NCBI GenBank assembly: GCA_026713205.1
Contig: JAPOOY010000141.1
Coordinates: forward strand, 1 to 8,260
Direction: 5' to 3'
Length of the DNA: 8,260 nt
DNA from: Bdellovibrionales bacterium
GTDB taxonomy: Bacteria > Bdellovibrionota > Bdellovibrionia > Bdellovibrionales > UBA1609
Below, in pieces: positions 5,929 through 8,260 of this stretch. The notes below the pieces were generated by a model that had not been told where the DNA came from, ran no database searches, and was given only the letters and a program-made list of their open reading frames with translations. The position numbers and the translations under genes were made by a program. Every line of letters begins with the position of its first letter. The stretch's first letter is position 1.

Positions 5929-5957
5929 ATTTTATTGCAATGTATATGGTTTTTCAA
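5929..5957 (-). promoter_or_regulatory. sigma70-like promoter of the DUF2188-RES operon
   Basis: On the minus strand TTGAAA (5957-5952) and TAAAAT (5934-5929) are separated by exactly 17 bases, each differing from consensus at one position. Transcription would start near 5922, giving a leader of under 20 bases before the strong RBS. The leader has no room for an operator downstream of the start; the AT-rich 5958-6017 stretch shows no clear palindrome, so autoregulation is not evident. Confidence 0.7.
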
Positions 5958-6149
5958 CAGATTTTTTAATTGAAGACTAAAGCAAAAAACAATAGTTTTC
6001 TTTGAAAGCTCCTTAAGAAGTCGGTCGTGAAAAAGTCACAACTTATTAGAATCACTTGAATTTATATGGAATTCAGGGGAAAATAATTGCAAGAAAAAAG
6101 CTTTAAAGGCTTAAAAGCTTGCAAAAAAACATCTCTGTTGGGAGGCAAC

Positions 6150-6437
6150 ATGAAACCAAAAACCTCAGAAAGCCAAGGACATCAATTAGAGTTGGGGGCG
6201 GTACTCTTTTCTTTTATAAACATGAAAGATGCACTCGTTGAGACAGAGCTATAAGTTCAAGGGGAAGAAGGAGGTGGCCCAATCGGCGAGGCATTTCCAT
6301 GCAAAGCAATACAGAAGGGGAAGAGCCTCAGTGAAAAGGCAGAGGACTTGGTTGGGGCGAGTAATACGGGATGTAAGGAGGAAAAGCGCATAAACCGTAT
6401 GAGTTTATTGGAAATAAAGTGAGTTTTTCAGACTCGA
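6150..6437 (+). pseudogene. IS5/IS1182-type transposase, deleted and in three frames
   Basis: ATG 6150 follows a GGGAGG RBS. The frame reads MKPKTSESQGHQLELGAVLF, then SFINMKDALVETEL to TAA 6252-6254, the usual N-terminus of this family (MKPK...LF...L...I...H.LV.LA). A second frame from 6250 reads YKFKGKKEVAQSARHFHAKQ, then YRRGRASVKRQRTWLG and RVIRDVRRKSA to TAA 6391-6393, a segment from the middle of the protein. A third frame (6389 on) adds HKPYEFIGNKVS, the family's HKPYEFG.KVS block, before running into the right terminal repeat. The first catalytic region and the C-terminal half are gone, so no transposase can be made. Confidence 0.75.
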
Positions 6438-6440
6438 CTA
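6419..6440 (+). repeat. right terminal repeat of the IS5-type remnant
   Basis: This block shares the 17-base string TTTTTCAGACTCGACTA with the solitary copy at 4546-4562. The first bases differ (GTGAG against CTGAC). Those bases still read as transposase (GNKVS), which suggests that a deletion joined the middle of the gene directly to the IS end at this point. Confidence 0.7.
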
Positions 6441-6451
6441 CATAGGCCCGA

Positions 6452-6518
6452 AAAATTCAATCCCGATTGGTATAGGTCCACAGAAAGAAAGCCTTAAAAT
6501 TTAAACCCGATTGATATA
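6452..6518. repeat. imperfect 23-bp direct repeat upstream of alaS
   Basis: Blocks 6452-6474 and 6496-6518 match at 20 of 23 positions around a shared CCCGATTG core, starting 44 bp apart (about four helical turns). They lie 29-95 bases upstream of the alaS start, in the short gap left between the IS remnant and the gene. They could be a paired binding site or a local duplication; no candidate regulator can be named from sequence alone. Confidence 0.5.
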
Positions 6519-6546
6519 TACTTTTTTTGTTAAAAAAACCTGAATT

Positions 6547-8260
6547 ATGACACATTTTGAAATTAGAAAAATTTTTCTGGATTTTTTTAAGGAGCGGGGA
6601 CATAAGATTCTTCCCAGCTCTTCATTGATTCCTCAAAAAGATCCCTCCCTGTTGTTTGTGAATGCAGGGATGAATCAATTTAAATCAGTTATTCTAGGTC
6701 TTGAAAAACCTCCGGAAAAGAATGTCGTTACCATACAAAAATGCCTCAGAGCCGGAGGAAAGCATAATGATCTGGAAAATGTGGGTCAGACTTCCTATCA
6801 TCACACTTTTTTTGAAATGATGGGGAATTTTTCCTTTGGCGGTTATTTTAAAAAACAGGCTATCGGTTTAGCGTGGGAGTTTCTTACACAAAAGCTAAAA
6901 CTGCCTTTGGAAGATTTATGGGTCAGTGTTTATGAAAAAGATGAAGAGTCTTATGAAATATGGAGAAATGAACAGAAGATTCCTGAAAATAAAATTTACC
7001 GCATGGGGAAAGAAGATAATTTTTGGCAAATGGGAGACACAGGCCCCTGCGGCCCCTGCACGGAAATTCATTATTATGGAGGAAAGGAAAAAACCCCGGA
7101 CCCCAGCCAACTTATAGAAATTTGGAATCTGGTTTTTATGGAATTTGATGATAAGGGAAGCGGGAAGAGAGAAAAGCTTTCTGTTCCCTGTGTGGATACA
7201 GGGATGGGTTTGGAGCGGCTTTGTGCCATTTTACAGAATAAAAAGAGCAACTATCACACAGATTATTTTAAAGAGATCATTTCCTCTTTGGAAAAAGCTT
7301 CCGGCTGTAAATATGACTTTACGGAAACGGACCAAAATGAAAAACAAATGGCCTTTCGTGTGCTGGCGGATCACAGTCGTGCGGCGGCTTTCTTAATGAG
7401 TGATGGGGTCCTTCCAGGGAACGAGGGGCGAAGTTATGTTCTGCGCCGGATTTTAAGACGAGCTTTTTTTTACAGCCATAAACTAAACCCAAAAGTGAAT
7501 TTGCCGCAAAAAGGAGCTGAAGCTCTTATATCCCTTATGAAAGACATTTATCCTGAGCTGGAGAGAGAGGTCGGACTCATCACTTCTCATATAGAGGCGG
7601 AGGATAAACAATTCTCTGAAAGCTTGAGTTTTGCAATAAAGACTTTTTCTAAAAAAGAGAAGTGGACGGATCTTCATGAATTAAAGTCTTTGCAGTTGTA
7701 TAAGAAAATCAACAAGGGTGAAGAGAAGGAACAGCTTTTTGAGGAGCTTTCAAAGGATTCTGATTTTATTCAAGCTAAAATCCCCAAGAGCAGTATAGAA
7801 ATGAAAGTAAAAAATTTTGAGTTTCTTGATACAGAAAAATCAGGTCTTCAGAACGCATCTAAAAAAAGCAAAGAGATATTTAATAAGTATGGCTCTTTGT
7901 CCATAGAAAAATTACAGGCAGTCATTGAAAAATCACAGGATAAGAAGTGTCTTGATTCTTCCTTGGTATGGTATTTTTACAGCACTCATGGTCTTCCGTT
8001 TGATTTGACACGACTCATGGCTGAGGAACAAGGCTATCAGGTCAATCTGGAGGAAGTGGAAAAATTGAAAGAAAAGCAAATTTCCGATTTTGAAAAAAAG
8101 ACAGGTCAGGGGGATCAGGAAAATTTGCTTCAAGGGCTTTCCCAATTGGCTTTATTAAGGGGCCTTAAAGAAACAAAATTTACCGGATACGAGACAAAAA
8201 CAGAGACAAGCCGAATTTTAGAGATAGGCTCTCTTTCTGAAGATAAAGAGCTTACTTCAA
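6547..8260 (+). CDS. alaS: alanyl-tRNA synthetase, N-terminal two-thirds (runs off the window)
   Basis: AlaS charges tRNA-Ala with alanine in the cytoplasm. The first 571 codons are present and open (E. coli AlaS has 876 residues). Class II catalytic motifs are clear: motif 1 around GHKILPSSSLIP and DPSLLFVNAGMNQFK (18-46); motif 2 QKCLRAGGKHNDLENVG...HHTFFEMMGNFSFGGYF (64-101, with R68); the glycine/cysteine loop GDTGPCGPCTEIH (163-175); motif 3 VDTGMGLERL (216-225). The tRNA-binding helical region follows, with GRSYVLRRILRRAF and STHGLPFDLTRLMAEEQG. The editing domain HxxxH and the C-Ala domain would lie beyond 8260. ATG 6547 starts at the conserved N-terminus (MTHFEIRKIFLDFF), but no good Shine-Dalgarno precedes it. 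It appears intact and essential. Confidence 0.97.
   Translation, partial: MTHFEIRKIFLDFFKERGHKILPSSSLIPQKDPSLLFVNAGMNQFKSVILGLEKPPEKNVVTIQKCLRAGGKHNDLENVGQTSYHHTFFEMMGNFSFGGYFKKQAIGLAWEFLTQKLKLPLEDLWVSVYEKDEESYEIWRNEQKIPENKIYRMGKEDNFWQMGDTGPCGPCTEIHYYGGKEKTPDPSQLIEIWNLVFMEFDDKGSGKREKLSVPCVDTGMGLERLCAILQNKKSNYHTDYFKEIISSLEKASGCKYDFTETDQNEKQMAFRVLADHSRAAAFLMSDGVLPGNEGRSYVLRRILRRAFFYSHKLNPKVNLPQKGAEALISLMKDIYPELEREVGLITSHIEAEDKQFSESLSFAIKTFSKKEKWTDLHELKSLQLYKKINKGEEKEQLFEELSKDSDFIQAKIPKSSIEMKVKNFEFLDTEKSGLQNASKKSKEIFNKYGSLSIEKLQAVIEKSQDKKCLDSSLVWYFYSTHGLPFDLTRLMAEEQGYQVNLEEVEKLKEKQISDFEKKTGQGDQENLLQGLSQLALLRGLKETKFTGYETKTETSRILEIGSLSEDKELTS

Larger units (their letters stand above)
6018..6440 (+). 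mobile_element. internally deleted IS5/IS1182-type element (about 420 bp)
   Basis: The left end at 6018 reads AGTCGGTCGTGAAAAAGTCA. The right end, read inward on the minus strand from 6440, reads TAGTCGAGTCTGAAAAA, giving paired termini of the form AGTCG....TGAAAAA. Between them are pieces of one transposase in three frames. Intact relatives are about 1.3-1.6 kb, so most of the middle and the C-terminal half are missing. A hairpin (TTGCAAG 6087-6093, CTTGCAA 6118-6124) precedes the transposase start. The element resembles a MITE: ends kept, coding sequence mostly gone. Confidence 0.7.

Noticed and set aside
6916..7677. Several short ORFs on both strands inside alaS
   Set aside because: All fall within the continuous AlaS frame, which has complete class II motifs.

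Overview
This AT-rich window (low GC by eye) is bacterial. Two conserved chromosomal genes frame it, both on the + strand: a SohB-type S49 peptidase gene (226-1242) and the 5' two-thirds of alaS (6547 to the window end). Between them lies about 5.3 kb of accessory DNA, largely made of broken genes. The pairing of SohB with a proteobacterial-style AlaS suggests a low-GC proteobacterium; the AlaS wording around its motif 2 reminds me of Bdellovibrio relatives. The lineage is an inference with low confidence.

Layout. At 1-159 there is a 63-bp tandem repeat (two identical copies plus a 33-bp third), immediately upstream of sohB. At about 1340-2039 sits the C-terminal end of a large Eco57I-like restriction/methyltransferase protein, truncated at its 5' side and frameshifted near 1680. 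At 2094-2309 (-) is a small gene of unknown function with a very good ribosome binding site and promoter. At 2377-2868 is a decayed IS3-family element: orfA is frameshifted and carries a nonsense codon, and orfB is reduced to its last 40 or so codons. Its right edge cuts into a minus-strand gene for a coiled-coil protein with two membrane segments (to 3393). At 3486-3892 are one small + strand ORF and a broken one. At 3868-4434 (-) is a probably exported protein with a 37-residue internal repeat.

At 4608-5905 (-) is the most interesting unit, a compact two-gene operon. A 75-residue DUF2188 protein is followed, with a TAATG stop/start overlap, by a 356-residue protein with a Cys4 zinc-ribbon-like N-terminus, a helical middle and a C-terminal RES domain (the NAD+-degrading toxin fold). 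It has its own sigma70-like promoter and a near-perfect Shine-Dalgarno. Immediately upstream, 6018-6440 is an internally deleted IS5/IS1182-type element with recognisable terminal inverted repeats. A solitary copy of the same terminal repeat lies at 4541-4562, so IS ends bracket the RES operon.

Overall, the sohB-alaS interval reads as an insertion spot that has collected and eroded a restriction-modification gene, two insertion sequences and several small genes, while keeping an apparently intact DUF2188-RES toxin-like or defence-like module. Its toxin/antitoxin logic is inferred from domain content and gene arrangement, not demonstrated.
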